Assembly (NCBI GenBank): GCA_013399115.1
Contig: VXAA01001381.1
Span: 9,498 to 73,497, forward strand
Direction of reading: 5' to 3'
Length of the DNA: 64,000 bases
Source: Anseranas semipalmata
Lineage: Eukaryota > Chordata > Aves > Anseriformes > Anseranatidae
The translations under genes were made by a program, and so were the position numbers. Under the pieces are notes generated by a model that saw only the letters and a program-made list of their open reading frames with translations, was not told where the DNA came from and made no database searches. Position 1 is the stretch's first letter. Every line of letters starts with the position of its first letter. Of this stretch, positions 15,201 through 27,483 are shown piece after piece.

Positions 15201-18200
15201 TAATACTGAATTCCATGAAATTTCCATATGCAAGAACAGCTGAGGACTAAAAGGGTGTGCATCTGCAAGAGAAACAGCCAGAGAGCTGAGGTTTTGCTCC
15301 TACCCTTTGTCTTTCAATGTGACAGTAAATCTGAAGCTAAAAAGCATTTTCAGGATGTCTTCTTGGGGTCAAGGTAGTGGGAAAAAGAATTTTAAAGCAA
15401 GGTAAAAACAATTATTTGGATGAATCTATTCTGGGGAAAAATAGAAAACCTCAACTCCCAACAATAAATACATGGAAATCTTTTCATACTAGAAAGATCC
15501 ATTTTGAATAATAATTGTTAGATGAAATATTCAGCCATCTCTACTAGACACAGCTGAGTTGCAAAATCTCATGATAGACATAGATAAGAACAGCAGCAGA
15601 CCTTTGCAGTTATAAGTCCACTACAAATGCGTGAAATATATCTAATTTGCCCATCTGTGTCTCCTAGTAAAAGGAATCAGACTTTCCAGAGGTGTGTGTC
15701 TTGTCTAACAATCTCTTAAATGCTGGCAAAATGGAAAGACCAACAGTAATTTTAAGAAGTCTTTGTGGACTTGCAAAGTGCAGGTTACCACTGTGTGAAG
15801 CTCTGCATCTATATCTTTAGGATCTCTTTTCAAGAAGATCCTTCTTGTCTGAAGGGTTGTATATTGTCAGTTGACTTGAAAGTAAGTTTGAAATTCACAT
15901 CAATTATAAATAGTGTAATGATGTGCAGTTTTCTTTATTGTATTTGCATCAGTCACCAGCTCTTATGCATTTTCATTAGAAGATACTAAACATAAAAGCT
16001 TAAATAATCCTCTCATGTTTTATGACTGATAGCTGCATGCAGCTTGCTCAAAGGTCAAGTATCCTTTCCTTCTCATTGCTCTTCTTTACAAACCATTCCC
16101 AAAGAAAGAGACTTTTGGAATCAGCTTTGTGTTGACCTTGTAACCATTGAAAATAGCATAGGCCCTGCAGGACCAAAGAATGCAGTGAAGTACGTTTTTG
16201 CAGGCAGCAGCCGTAAAAACAAGGAATGTTAGTATAAAAATGTGCCATGGTGCAGATTGTGCTCCTGCTGCTGTTGAGCAACCACGAGGCAGATGGGAGA
16301 CTAGTGCTTGGCTTGTAGTATTTGTTCTTCACATGCAAAACAGTGAAGCTGGACTAGAGGGGAAGGCAAAGACATAATAACTGCTGATTCTGCTCTGTCT
16401 GGGTGAAAGCAAAGAGCAGAGTCCGTTCATGTGTTAATTAGCCCCGGAGAGAGCAAAGGATGGGTGTGGTTGTAGGGGAAGGAGGGCAGAAAGGGATTAT
16501 TAAAAATAAAGGTCAGTATAAGGGATCAGCAAAGAGACAGAAAAGAGGGGAATGAAGAACAGACGGAAACAAGGATAATAAAGGCTAAAAAATACATTTT
16601 CGTCTGTGACTACATACTGTATTTTCTTTATGGATGCCTCCTATCCTGATGCTGATAACTGTGAGGCGTTTTGAGTTTTTCCAAGTATCTGAATAGCTTA
16701 GTGCCAAGAGCAGGATCATGAATAGGTTCATGCCCTGACCTTTCTGAATTCCCATTTTCCTGTCTAATGACATACCTTGCAAGAATCTGTCCAATTTATA
16801 CATAGAATGTGACTGCTTAAAAAAGGCAGAAAAGAAGAGAGACAGATAATAACGACTGTGCACAATGGCATATTTAAATCTGTTCAGAAAGAATAGCAGC
16901 TTGAACGAAAGGTGTGTAAGCATGAATGGAACACAGCTCCCTGAAGGGCTTTGATTGACATGCAGATGACAGCCGATGAGCCTTTCAGCCAGCACACTTT
17001 CCATGGGCCAGAAATTAGACATACTGGACCACAGCTTGAGAAGTGTCACTGTTGTACAATGACCTATATTTGATGTAATGAATTGCATTATTTATTTACA
17101 AGCCGTTCCTCAAGTCTTGTCTTTAAAAGGCTCAGGGGCTGTTGGATCTCTTTCTGCACAGGGCTTTTCTGAACTGCTGCGGTTGACAGCAAGCAGTCAA
17201 TGTTTGCCGGTAGTTATCACGTGGTGGCGTCTAAAATACAGCACTGCAGTTTTTGTTTGTGCTGGGGTTTGGAGATTACAGCAGTGATTCTGTTTACATA
17301 GAGCAATACTGTTTTTTTCAGCCATGAGGTTTGTACATAGAAGGGAAAAAAATTCTCTTTATAGAGAGTGGTCCTGTGTGCAGAGTCCCATGCTCAGAAT
17401 TAGATTATTGTTGATGAGCACAGATTAAGTCCAGCCATTTGATTGAGGCTGTGTCTAGTAGAGATGAGCTGTGATCTTTCTTGTTTTGGTTTGATGTCAG
17501 TGCTTAAACGTGGTTGCCAACCATCAGGCGTTCAGCAGACACTTCATGTATGCCACTGACTGCTCTTAGATGCAAACTTTTTTCTTGGTCTGCATGCAGT
17601 TGGATGAAGACTGTGATTTTGTACACTTTAGCAATATATATAAAACAGAAAAGTTCTGAGTGTAAACTACCTTCTATTGGAAAGATAGCAATGGGATTTA
17701 AAACTCCTGTTCAAAATTGTGATAGGACACAGAAAATTAAGCAGTCATACTCCTACATCTGCTGATCTTCCTTGACTCCCTGGAAAGATAATGTGTGTAG
17801 TTTTCAGCAGTGCTCAGGTCAGACTGTAGGTTTGCTCTTGCAGTAATGTGTTTTTTAAGCTTCTGGAAGAAGTGTAAAGTGCACATGCCCATCCCTAAAG
17901 ACAATGTGCAGCTTCCGTGCTTTCTCTTTCAACAAAGCTATTTTCCTAAGGGACCTAGGAAAAAGTCATTTGCTACATTATTTAAGAAATATCTTGTTTA
18001 CCTTCATTTTTTTTTTTTCCTGAGAGCACCGTTCTTTTAAGAGGGGAGTGTTTCATAATCCTAGAAAGTGGAGACTAAAAATTTAGCACTTCCTGGTTGT
18101 GCAAACAGTTTTTATGCTCTGCTTTGACTCACTGTAAACCAGTATTGTAACTGAGCAAGGCAATGTACCTCAACTATTCATTGGAGGACCTTTCTTCTGG

Positions 18201-18882
18201 ATACTCTGCAGCCTCTGGTCCATGTTTGCTTCCCATGGCATTACACTGGAGTATTTTGATCAGGCTAATCATTCTAAAATCAGAATGGGGGGATAGGTAG
18301 GATTGGGTGCAAGGGTTTCCATGGTTTCCTGGGTTTCCTCCCACTTTGTGGGAGGTGTTCAGAGTGGCTTGGAGGGATGAAGATGGATAGCGTCTGACTC
18401 ACATGTCATAGAATCATGTTTTGATAACACAGAGGAATGTAGGCAATAGGATTGTAGGCAAAGAATTTGCGTTTAACCAGCACATGGAAGCATGCATGTG
18501 AAACTGAGGTGCTAATATCAGGGACACTGTTGGTTCCCTATGGAAGGAGCTTGTGGATCTTCTCTGGCATGACTGGATATTGTGAGAGCATAGAATATCC
18601 ATGGCTATTTGTGAGAGACGGAGGAGAAAATAGTACCTGAATGGGATATCTTAGTGCCTAAAGTGCTGAAGGCCAAAATTTGTTCTTTCTTACTACAGCC
18701 AGCATATTTAATACTAGTAGATTTTGCAATTAGTAACAGTATTCCTGGCATTGCAGTAACAAAGTGCATCTAGGGGACAAGTATGTTGTAGTATTTTTTT
18801 CCTCTGCTGTTGCTCTGTTTTGGATGGCCCTCTACTTCCATCAGTTGGAGGCATCCTTTCCTTTCCTTCTACTCACTTTAAA

Positions 18883-18909
18883 AACAAACAAACAGACAAA
18901 CAAAAACAC
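18883..18909. repeat. (AAAC)n simple repeat
   Basis: Repeated AAAC units with one AGAC variant. Pyrimidine runs follow to about 18975. Confidence 0.85.
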
Positions 18910-19184
18910 CCAACAAACCCTCAATCCTCTCTCTCTATTTTTTTTCTCAACCCTTTGATTTTTTTTTTTTCTCTCTACTTACTCAATTAAGAAGCATGAA
19001 ATCTTGATTGGATTCAGGCCCCCTTCAGAATTACTTCTTGTGCTCTTGGGAATTAGTTGAAAAGAGAGAGCGAGAGGGAGGTTGTAACTCTGCTTTCTGT
19101 GTTGGGGCTTCAAATATTTGGATATGTTTTCTTTGGTGATATACATTTCTCTCTTTCTTTCTCTTTCCATCTCTGTATCCATGA

Positions 19185-19204
19185 GTGTGTGTGTGTGTGT
19201 GTGT
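19185..19204. repeat. Microsatellite (GT)n
   Basis: Ten GT units followed by a short ACACATATATATAG tail. Confidence 0.93.
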
Positions 19205-21482
19205 ACACATATATATAGATACCTGTCATGGATCTCTACAGGCCTAAGGGTCTGTTGGACCATGCATAACATTATCACATCTGATGCCCTAACTGTTCTG
19301 TTTTACCACCTTGTTATTGATGTTGCCAGTCATGAAGAGGTTTCTTTCAGCATGGTTGAATTCAGCGGCACAGTTAGTCTCTCACTGGAAATATCTGTGT
19401 CACATTATCTTCCCTCCAGATGTACTTAAAGTTTCTTTCATTTTCATGGCGTGAATCCCATTTTGTCATCTGGCAAGACTCTTCTAGCCTCAGTTCCTGA
19501 AATATTAATTCCCTCTGGGGTTTGTAAAACCTCTAAATAAATATGGCCTGCACTTTAATTAACGTGATGTTTACCAGATCTTTATTAAAAGTGAAATCAG
19601 AGCAGACTGACGGCTAACCTTTATAGGTGTTCACTCAACAGTTTTCCATTTTGTCTTTGCCCTTTGTTCACAATTCTTCAGGCAGTTTTTGGTTCGTATA
19701 ATTTTCCTTGAATTGAATATTTGAAGCAATATATGTATCGACTTGGTCTGATATGCAGGATTTTTTGTGTGATATTTAGACAGCAAGACCTAGTGCTATC
19801 AGATTTCACAGCAATGGGCTAGGAGCAGTAATATATGTGGGTGAATCAGTGTGCTGGTTTTAGGTCTAATTTTGTTATTTCTTTCCAATTTTATTTTTTG
19901 AAATAGTGGTCATAGCATTGTTTTCTTCTTTATATTCTGCTCTGCTAGTGGCTTGTGATCTGTTACCTTCCTGAACCGTAACAGATAAGCAGATGACCAA
20001 ATTAAGCACTGTACACTTGGGGTTTCCCAACAGAACCCTATCTAACCTGAGCAAACAACCAATGAGCTCTGACAGTTTTGATGTGAGGGGACAAAATCGA
20101 TGCATGAGATTCATTTTAATGAGTGCATGCCTTACTGCCCAGAATGCATTATACCATACAGCTTTCACCTATGTATGTGGTTTAGTTGCACTCTGAGAGG
20201 GGTAAAATGTCAAAACTGCCACCAGCCATGATATTGATCTGTATTACTGTTATTTTTAATGCATCAAGGAGACTCCTAACAAGCGACATTTGTAGGAAAC
20301 AAAAAGAGGTATGTGTTGTACCAGCAAACTGACTTCCAGTAAAACGTCACTGTACAGTACAACGCTATCACAGTGGATAAACCTGCAAATTTTTAGAGCT
20401 GTAGATGACCATATAGATGCTCATGTGTTTTGTCTTCCCTGTTGAGAGTCCAGTTATAACTGAAAGGTTCATTAGAAGAATGAATCATTATAAAGAATTG
20501 TAATGCCTACATGGTAGATCTTTGTTGCATTTGCTGTGACGTCAGTGTCCTATCTCTGTTGCTTCACCTGGGCTGCTAAACTGTAGGGGCATATTTTAAT
20601 ATTAGTATGTATATTTCCTCTTCAGAGGAAGTTTATGATGAAGGCCAGGCAATCTTTTAGTTAGAATCAAGTGAATTTTTACTGTCTGTGAGCTGATAGG
20701 TGAGCTCAGGCTGTGTAACTGTACTGTGGTTGCAAATGCTCTGCATTGCTGCAGCAAGGTGGTGGATCCAAAGGCTAAACATTTTTTGAAGTAAACAGTG
20801 TCTGTCTTTGGTTTGCTAGAAAAGTTAAAGCTAGTGAATTTCTTATGAAAGTCAGAGTACAGGAGAAAAGAAATTGAACTGCTTAGATGTTCTTTTTCCC
20901 CAACCATAGTTGCATTACAATTGCAATTAGAGATATTTTTCATGGCAAAAATAGTCTCGCAGTTTGCTTGTTCATGTTTGATTGGTTTGAAATAAACTCT
21001 CCATGTTTTTACCATGCACTCAAACACTGTTCTTGTTGAATGAGTGGAAATGTTTACTGCAGGCCACGGAGACCAACATGATGCCATGCTTTCAGCAGGC
21101 GGAGTAGTGTGATCCGCACAGACCTGTCAACAAAAGCAGGTCAGCAGGACTGAGCAAGAAAAAAAAATCAATAAATCTTTGAATTAATCATGCAGCTGCC
21201 AGAGAGAATTATGGGTGCATGAAATGAAGGACGTAGGTATATATCTATGGCAACTTATTCTTTCTTGCCTCAGTGTGTCCTTTTCTTTTTCTACGCCTGC
21301 AATTTCTCCCCTCTACCTCCATCTGAGCAATCCTGTATTTATTCCAATACCATCATGGAATACTCACTGCTCGTTTTAAAGTGACTCATTCAATATGGAT
21401 CACAGAAATCCCTTACTGTTTTCTCTCTGCACTGCCACTTTTCTCACTGACTTTTGTGTGCACTCAATATGAATTAATACAG

Positions 21483-21770
21483 GAATTTCACCTCCACATA
21501 AAAATAAGATTGCACATCTTGTGCAGTGAACTGGATGGAAGACAACTGCTGCTTCGGTGAACAGAAGAGTTAAAAATTCATGCCTGTGCTGCTGATGTCT
21601 CAGGTGAGCGGCCGTGCTCCTTGAGGCCTTCTGCAGCAGGATGGTGGAGGTTGAGCCCTGACCGAGATGGGGCTAAACCCATGGGCCAGCTCCCCCTCCC
21701 CAGGGCCAGGTCCCATCTCTGCCTCGCAGGCAGCCATGGTCAATAAACATCTTTACCAAGGTGGAGCATT
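21483..21770 (+). other. Possible cryptic exon joined to a GC-rich patch (unproven)
   Basis: An AG at 21481-21482 and a strong donor CAG|GTGAGC at 21603/21604 bracket 121 bp. The pyrimidine-rich stretch lies some 20-60 bases upstream of the AG, so the acceptor is weaker than the donor. Directly after the donor the sequence turns unusually GC-rich for this intron (about 21604-21735) and contains an AATAAA at 21742. The candidate exon has stop codons, so it would be non-coding. It could equally be chance, or a decayed LTR end. Confidence 0.2.
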
Positions 21771-23094
21771 TTAAACCCCGATCTCTGAAGCTGGACCACA
21801 GTTGGATGCAACCATGAAGAAGTGAAAGAACAGCTCAGGAGGGAGCAATCTGACACCAGAGGCATGCCTGAGAGGGCTGTGAGGAATTATGAATTAGGAG
21901 ATGCATCCTCTTGGTATATCTTTGTGGTTTCAGCTCTATGCTTGGGTTTCATTCTCTCCTCCTCTGAGGGATTTATCCTTCATTGTGGTGCCCTGGAGGG
22001 ACTCTTCTATATAGCCTCCCTATGCAAAACTTTGGTGTTTTACTGTTGCCCTGCTTCTGGATCTGGTAGTGAGGAAGGCTGGTGAAATTAATATCTTTAA
22101 ATCCTCACTTGCTCTGAAGACAATGCTCTCCTGTCCTCCTCTGTGCCCAGCCAAACTCTCCAGCTGCAGAACTTGGTCGTGCTCCACCACAAGGATGTCT
22201 CCTTGGCTCTCTGCCCAGGGATCGAGTCTGTGTCTCATCCAGCTGGGGAATAGCCTGGTACTGGATGCTTACTTTCACTGCAAATTCAAATTCATTTTCC
22301 TCTTTTATCCACGGCTTTCTTTTCAAATAGATTGTGATATTCATAAAATCCCCAAGAACAATTACCCTGCTACTTGTGGAAGGTCAGGGCAGCTCTGTTC
22401 AGGGATTATGTATTCCTGCAGGGAAAACAGAGCTGACATACAGCGTTCTTGTTTTTTTCAATTACACGCCTAGGGAAATTTTTTTTCTAAATATTTTTCC
22501 CCCCTTCTCCATTAAAAGAGAGCACCAAATTCCTGACACACTCAGAAAATACATTTGTGTTCAGCTGTGAGACTGATTTTTTAATTTTTGAACTAACAAA
22601 GAGACAAATAGATTATAATTTTCTAGGGGCAGAGATTTTTTTTTAATGCCCTCCCTTTGTAAAATGTCCTCCCCAACTGCATCTAGTTAAATATTATTGT
22701 CTAATAAACACATTTTATTTTAAAGAAGCATAACCCATACAAAAGTAACATTTTTTTTCTCCTGATATTTTTTTCTGCAAGTGATCCTCCAGGTACTAAT
22801 TGAATGATAACGATGGAAAAAATATTTCTCTCTGCTTTTTAGACTTGCATTTGTTTTGTGCATGTAAGAATGTTTTGTCTATACTGAGGACTGAGAGTAC
22901 TCCATTTTCTCTTCTGATCTATTACGTTTTTTCACACAACGTGGATGAGAAAAACATTTTTTTTTAAAATAAAGTATATTTCTAACGTGAAAAAGAAAAA
23001 AAACATGAACTGAAATGCTGACACTCACTTCTGGAAATGTATAGCTATACTGTGAGTAAAACTGATGCCTTAAAAGTATAAAATAGGATGCAGA

Positions 23095-23125
23095 TTTTTT
23101 TATTTTATTTTATTTTATTTTTTTT
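23095..23125. repeat. (TTTTA)n simple repeat
   Basis: A T-rich pentanucleotide run ending in poly(T). Confidence 0.9.
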
Positions 23126-25120
23126 AGGATACAACAAAACAGAAATATCCTATATGAAGAAATACTGGTTGTAGTTATTATGTTCTGAAAGCAAATCACT
23201 TCTGTAAAATAAATCATCAATATGAAATTTCAGTGCAAATGTCACAGCAAGTATAACAATCTTCATATTTATGCATAAGATAATTTAAAATATTTTGAGA
23301 TCATAATGTATTTTTCTGAAATCTTTTGCAATTTGTTCTAAATTATAAGAAAATATGGAAGCAACTGCTGATGTAAATGGAGAGGTTAGGTAAAAGAAAG
23401 TAGTGGAAAAAAACAGTAAAAACCCCCACAAATACTAACATTCTATTATATTTAAATGCAGACATCTTGTGGAAGAATCCAAAGAAATAAGGGGATTAAT
23501 GATCTACGTAATCCTTTTTATTCACGTAAATGTTTTTGAATACATAAATATACTTGATATCTTGAAATCTTTTTTGCTTTTTACAAGTAAAACATGGATT
23601 TTCTTGGAAAATCCACTTAGAGCAAGAGAATCAAAAGTGTTCTTTTCAAAGTGGATGTTTGTTACTTGCAAAAAAGCAATTTCAGGGCTGGGAAACAAAA
23701 GCGTCCCCATAAATAGGAAGTAATTGGATAACGTATGCTGTGCTACAGCATACATCTAGCACCTTTATACGAGTGAGAAAAAGAGAACCCCTCTAAATGT
23801 CACTGCCGAAAAAAGACTTTGTGAGATGCTGTATGCATTTGCAGAAGGGATTTAGGAAGAAGTTATTCACTAGATTTTGCTTTCCTTCTCTTTCACATGT
23901 AGCCTTTGTTGCATGAGCTCTGTTTGTTGATAGTACTTTGCATCTCTGTGAATGATTATTCATAGCACTTTCTGGAGCTTTTTTTTTTTTTTTTTAAGTG
24001 TCGAAGAAATTGGGTATCATGAGCCCTGTAGAAAATCAGAAAAGTTTGTATTTCTGCCTGTTTTGGAATCTCTTTTCCCTTATGAGAAACTCAAAATCTC
24101 TTTGAGTTAATTTGAATTTTTACCCTCATTTTACATACAGGGAAACGAAATACCAAAGAAGCTTCGAGATTTCATGTTACTCATGGAGGCTGTTGTGAAA
24201 GCTCAGACGGGATCTCCTAAGCATAGTTCTTTACTTGGACTCATACTTTCTGTTTCTTCCCAAGTGCTGTAATAGTAAAAGGTGCAGATTAAGTGTGAAT
24301 GAGGTTTTTAGAAACCCTTGGTACTTTGGTGAGAATGTTTTATATTCCCATGAATAAACCCCGTATCACATGTCCTCAGTGCTTCAGATTTATGGAGCTC
24401 TTAGTGCCTTGGACTGGAGCTGCCTGTATGAGATGAAGCTCAGTGAGAGAGGTGGGTTTGGAAAGCATTGCTTATAAATGTAGCCAGTTAAAAGAAGATG
24501 AAATCTTTTGCCTTTGCTATGTCATTTTCATTTAGATTTATTTTCTTACTACATCTGATACCTAGGGATAAATCATTGTAAGGAAACCACAGGAACATGG
24601 AACCATAAATATAAATGCCCTAAATTTGTCAAAAAATAAAATAAAATAAAAATTGAACTTTGTTCAGTGTTTCAGACCAATGAAAATTATTTGCATTTAG
24701 AATCAGAAATATCTTCTCCTTTCCTGTCTTAAAGAAGATTTTTTTTTTCTTTCTTTATAGTGGTTGATGTCCTTTGGAGGAGACTTGTGGAATTTAAGGT
24801 CTATCTGAGTTAGCTGCATTTTTTCTGTCAATTACTGTGTTAGGAAAAATGTGTACTTGCATGGCTAAAAACAATGTCTTCCTGTAGAAAAAGTCATGTT
24901 CTGCCAAAACAAAGAAATAAAAAACTGCAAGGAATGCAGGAAAAACCCACAATTTTTCATTTAAAATATTTTGAAAATGAAATATTTTCCTTTTCCCATT
25001 TCAAAGTTAAAACTGTCTAAAAGCTCCTCGTGTATTTTTATAGGGGAAAAAAATCTTAGGACAAAAAATTTGCATGATTTTTGGTTGATTGCTTTGTTCC
25101 ATTATCAATGGTAGAGTGTG

Positions 25121-25148
25121 TTGTTGTTGTTGTTGTTGTTTTTTGTTT
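25121..25148. repeat. Microsatellite (TTG)n
   Basis: Six to seven TTG units running into TTTTTGTTTTG. Confidence 0.92.
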
Positions 25149-26386
25149 TGCTTATTCGTTTGCTTTTGATGTGCTGCTTATTTTTCACTTTCTTCCATGA
25201 ATTTCTGTTTTGGGAAAAGGTGTAGTGAGTATTTGGGGTTAATTTAAATAAAATACGGATGCTAACAAACTCCGTAACATTCACGTAGGATACTTTCTTT
25301 GAAACAAAATTGCCAGAGCTCAGAAAAATTTTGTGTGTAACCATTAAACTGCACCATTTATCTGAGCTGCTTTTCTTAAATAAAATCAATGCTATTTTTG
25401 CATTTCCCTAATGGGAACCTATTAAACTAAGTACACAGGCATTCTTAACCTCAGACACATCGCAGGGGCAAGTCAGTACTGGATTCAATCCAGCATATTA
25501 ATGAGGAACATTGAAATACATGATCCTGTGTCTGGGCAGTTTGGCTACTGGATTTAGAAGCACTTTGTTGATGTGCTGTGTCACATCAAGATGCCAGTCT
25601 AGAGGATAATTTAAACCCTTCCCTCCCTAATACTCCAACAGGTATCTCTTTGCCTGCTTGACGGTTATTCGGAGCACCTTTTAATATTTCTGTTCAGAAT
25701 TCTTGTCTTATGGAGCTCACTGATGGCCATAAAAAAATAAATTCTGGGTTGAAACTTGGCTTCACATGACTTTAAGTTGAACGATGAATGATCTGTTAGG
25801 CCACTGAAAATATATGGCCTTTAAAGTCAATAGGGATGGGAACTGTAAAGCAGTTTAGGAAAGACTGGTTGTATGAATGTATATGATGTGAATTGAATGG
25901 AGAGGGAAACTAGAAGAGCAGGGGAAGGAAAAGTGATTTATATTTATCCTGATTTGGGAAGTGTATTTTTTGTTCGCTTGTTTTTAAGAACAAGGAATAG
26001 AGCAATACAGTTTAGAATAGAACAGTAGCAAAATGTATAGGAGAGATAAAAGCCAATAGACTGCAAGCAAAAATAAGACACCTTTTTCTACTCACACTGC
26101 AACAGGTATCTCCTTAGTTTTCTATAACGTCTTCCTAGAAGCGTTGGGAAGAGACTGAGGAGAAAGTGGTTAGGCCAGGTCTCAACATAACCAGCTGCTT
26201 CTGACACTTAGTCCAAATGTTTCCATCTGTTCCTAAGAGAGAATGTTGCCTTCTATGTCCAAAACACTGTGGAGAGTTCAAAACGTGACTGTTGGTGAAT
26301 TGGAGGAGCTTCAAATTGAAGCTGACTAGTTTTTCAGTTGAAAACCTTTCACTGAAAACTTTCACATTTAACATTTCATGTTTTCA

Positions 26387-26430
26387 NNNNNNNNNNNNNN
26401 NNNNNNNTATATATATATATGTATATATTT
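26387..26430. other. Assembly gap (21 N) beside a (TA)n repeat
   Basis: Positions 26387-26407 are N. The right flank is TATATATATATATGTATATA. The true length of the repeat is unknown, and the gap is probably an assembly failure on the microsatellite. Confidence 0.95.
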
Positions 26431-27482
26431 AAATCCTCACCTCCTTTTTCTCTCCTCTCCCACAAAGCCTTTCGCATTTTTTTGTTAGCATAAAAGTGTG
26501 AATTTAAGCAAAGGCATTTTTGTGGCATCCCCCCCACCTCCCTACCCCTCCAAATTAAGAATGTTTTAAGAAATTGCATGATGTCTGCAAATGGGAAGAG
26601 AGGGTTTGTAAAGGAAGAAGGATGGGGGGAAGAAACTGTACACGTATTCCGTTGCATTCAGTAACTGAAAGCTGAAGGGAAAAACTGGGACAAAATCAAC
26701 AATTCTTTCTCTCTGTGGGTGTGTTGTGGCTGGGAGAGAGACAGTGGGGAACAACGCTGGAGAGGAGCTGAGCAAAGCTTTGTGAGTTATTTCCTTTACT
26801 GATCTCTGGTAGCCCTGTGCTGTTGTTTTATATGTCAGTTTGTGCTTTCTGGGTTTAATTGTTTGGGAAATCTTTGACTTCTACGCCTATCTTATAAATC
26901 CTAGGCAAAGGGGTTAGGGTGTAATATCCAATCAGTAAGAGAAGGAAAAGAAGGAGCTAAACATGAGTTTCCGTTCTATTTTTTGGCAACTTTTCATCCA
27001 AAGTGATCAGCATGCCTCTATCTAAAAATTTCTAAAATAATAAAATTCAGTTGAAACAAAAATGCTGAAACTAGTACATCCCCTCAAAATACTTAAACAT
27101 AAGCATAGACTCAAGCAATTGAATAATGAGCTGTACTATGCACTTTAAAAAGCTGCTTCAAAGCGTTATTGCTTGGTGTTCTGTTGAATCATCGTGTTTC
27201 ATCAATAGGGCTTAAACTGATAGTGTGTTGGTTTGATCTTCCTTTAGTCATTATGACCCCTATCACTTGGAGATAATTGATAACACTATTACTGCCATTC
27301 ACAGGCAGGCACTGAAAATTATCATTTGCATTTATCGCCATAAAGGGGTACACCATCATTAAGAAACAAAGTGTCAAACACTCACGTGAAAACCTATCTG
27401 TTGATCACTGTAAACCAATAACCAATACGGTGGCCTGTAAAGCAGGTTCCAATTATAGCCCCCCTGTGCAAGCACTATAGGC

Positions 27483-27483
27483 N
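27483..27483. other. Single ambiguous base (N)
   Basis: One undetermined base in otherwise ordinary intron sequence. Confidence 0.99.

Noticed and set aside
18405..18440. CATAGAATCATG resembling the 3' end of a CR1 element.
   Set aside because: The match is about a dozen bases and is not followed by the diagnostic GTTGGAAGGGACC block.
22020..22344. Two overlapping minus-strand frames that briefly looked like a frameshifted retrocopy.
   Set aside because: I recognise no protein family in either frame, and no poly(A) tail or matching flanks are visible.
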